NCBI GenBank assembly: GCA_013398615.1
Contig: VZSR01001854.1
Span: forward strand, 8,817,053-8,881,052
From: Brachypodius melanocephalos
Taxonomy: Eukaryota; Chordata; Aves; Passeriformes; Pycnonotidae
DNA length: 64,000 nt
Direction: 5' to 3'
The notes beneath the pieces are model-generated. The model made no database searches. It worked only from the letters and a program-made list of their open reading frames with translations, and was not told the origin of the DNA. Within the stretch, counting starts at the first letter, position 1; the number at the start of each line of letters is the position of its first letter. Below are positions 63,110 through 64,000 of this stretch, piece after piece. A program made the translations under genes and the position numbers.

Positions 63110-64000
63110 TCCATAGTTTGCAATCCTGATAATATGAGACTTCTGAGAGACAACAGCTATTAAATCTTTTCTGACTGATAAGGATGGACATTTTTTGTAA
63201 GGATTATGAAAAGTGAATTAGCACAATTCATCTATCATCTTCAAAAGTTTCCACTGTTAGATCTTCTGCTTTATAGCAGGAGATCAAAGCACAGTGGGAT
63301 GAAAAAGAAATCACTGATATAACATCTTTTAGCACAGCCTGTTGGCATAACAACTCAATTATTTAATGCACAGCCTGATCAATCTCCAGTACACTGCTTT
63401 ATGGGGGGAAAAAGGAAAAAAAAAAAACAAAACACCCACAGGGTGAGGAAAATTATGACACGATTAATCTTCCAAACACATTCTGAAGGTTTACTAACTT
63501 TTGCACAGGTTGTGCACAGTGCAGCGTCCTTCACCTTGAGGGCAGATTTTCAAAGACATGAATGCTAGGCAAGCGTTTAGGTATCTCTATAGTCAAATAG
63601 CCAACAGTTATTTTCACACTGTCTCCTTCTTTTTCCTTTGGTTTAGTTGATCAATTTACAGTTAAAAACCTGAGGTACTATTTTTACATATATTCTTTAT
63701 CTAATCTGTCACACAAAGCTAGAAGGAAAGCCACTCTCAAAGAATGCCACACAATCAATGAAGACTGAGAAAAAGCAAGCAAGAGAGCTCTGGCACAGAG
63801 ATAAAACACAGGCAGGCATTGCCACTGGGGTATGCCAGGCACTCTCTGCTCCGCCTCTCCAGGAAGCAATCAGTCACCATCCTCTGAAGACATTTCTCTC
63901 AGGTGAGTAAAATCAGGTGGGAGGGACACAGGCCCAAGTGTTATGGTAAAATAAAAGATGTAAGTCAGCCAGTAAAAAGAGATACGAATTACACTGCCTG

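Larger units (their letters stand above)
62462..64000 (-). other. FHOD3: FHOD3 intron 5' of exon A (partial)
   Basis: This is intron continuing beyond the window. I looked for the preceding FH3 exon (ending in NYILR-type residues) on the minus strand and did not find it. A short tandem duplication sits at 63.06-63.11 kb. Confidence 0.9.

Noticed and set aside
63684..63869. Possible upstream FHOD3 exon on the minus strand
   Set aside because: The translation does not resemble the FH3 segment that precedes LGQIMLYVDG, and no fitting donor phase was found.
1..64000. CRISPR array, operon, phage or other prokaryotic system
   Set aside because: Spliced FHOD3 exons, CR1 elements and large introns identify vertebrate DNA, and no regularly spaced repeats with unique spacers are present.

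Overview
The window is vertebrate nuclear DNA, almost certainly from a bird. It holds the middle part of one large gene, FHOD3 (formin homology 2 domain-containing 3), read on the minus strand, so transcription runs from the high coordinates to the low ones. The bird assignment rests on several CR1 LINE copies whose 3' ends carry the avian ATTCTATG-type octamers, and on the mix of TA/CA microsatellites with otherwise repeat-poor introns. A tRNA-Ile-headed SINE with a CR1-like tail near 54.4 kb resembles TguSINE1 of zebra finch and hints at a passerine; that is inference.

Eight FHOD3 coding exons are supported (called A to H in transcript order): A 62367-62461, B 34460-34571, C 27664-27758, D 23359-23502, E 21278-21510, F 8595-8693, G 5913-6290 and H 2306-2431. 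All have AG acceptors and GT donors, and the reading phase is continuous from A to H. A to D encode the second half of the FH3/DID armadillo domain. E is a basic, Ser-rich linker in an unusually CpG-rich exon. F (acidic, 33 codon equivalents) and G (Ser/Pro-rich, 126) are both flanked by phase-2 introns, so either or both can be skipped without a frameshift. H continues the linker toward the coiled coil and the FH1/FH2 domains, which lie outside the window below position 1. The first exons (GBD and first FH3 half) lie beyond 64000.

Layout: 62.5-64 kb, end of an upstream intron; 34.6-62.4 kb, a 27.8 kb intron with most of the mobile-element debris (CR1 fragments at 39.4-40.0, 46.9, 57.5 and 61.8 kb, SINE at 54.4 kb); 21-34.5 kb, exons B to E with a 1.1 kb degraded CR1 at 31.9-33.0 kb; 8.7-21.3 kb, a 12.6 kb intron with microsatellites and an old repeat; 1-8.7 kb, the two probable cassette exons and exon H. 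I see no other gene, RNA gene or CRISPR array, and nothing prokaryotic. No unknown system is evident. The most useful leads are the splicing architecture of exons F and G, with Rbfox-type motifs around F, and exon A sitting between two U-rich tracts, one of them 68 nt long.
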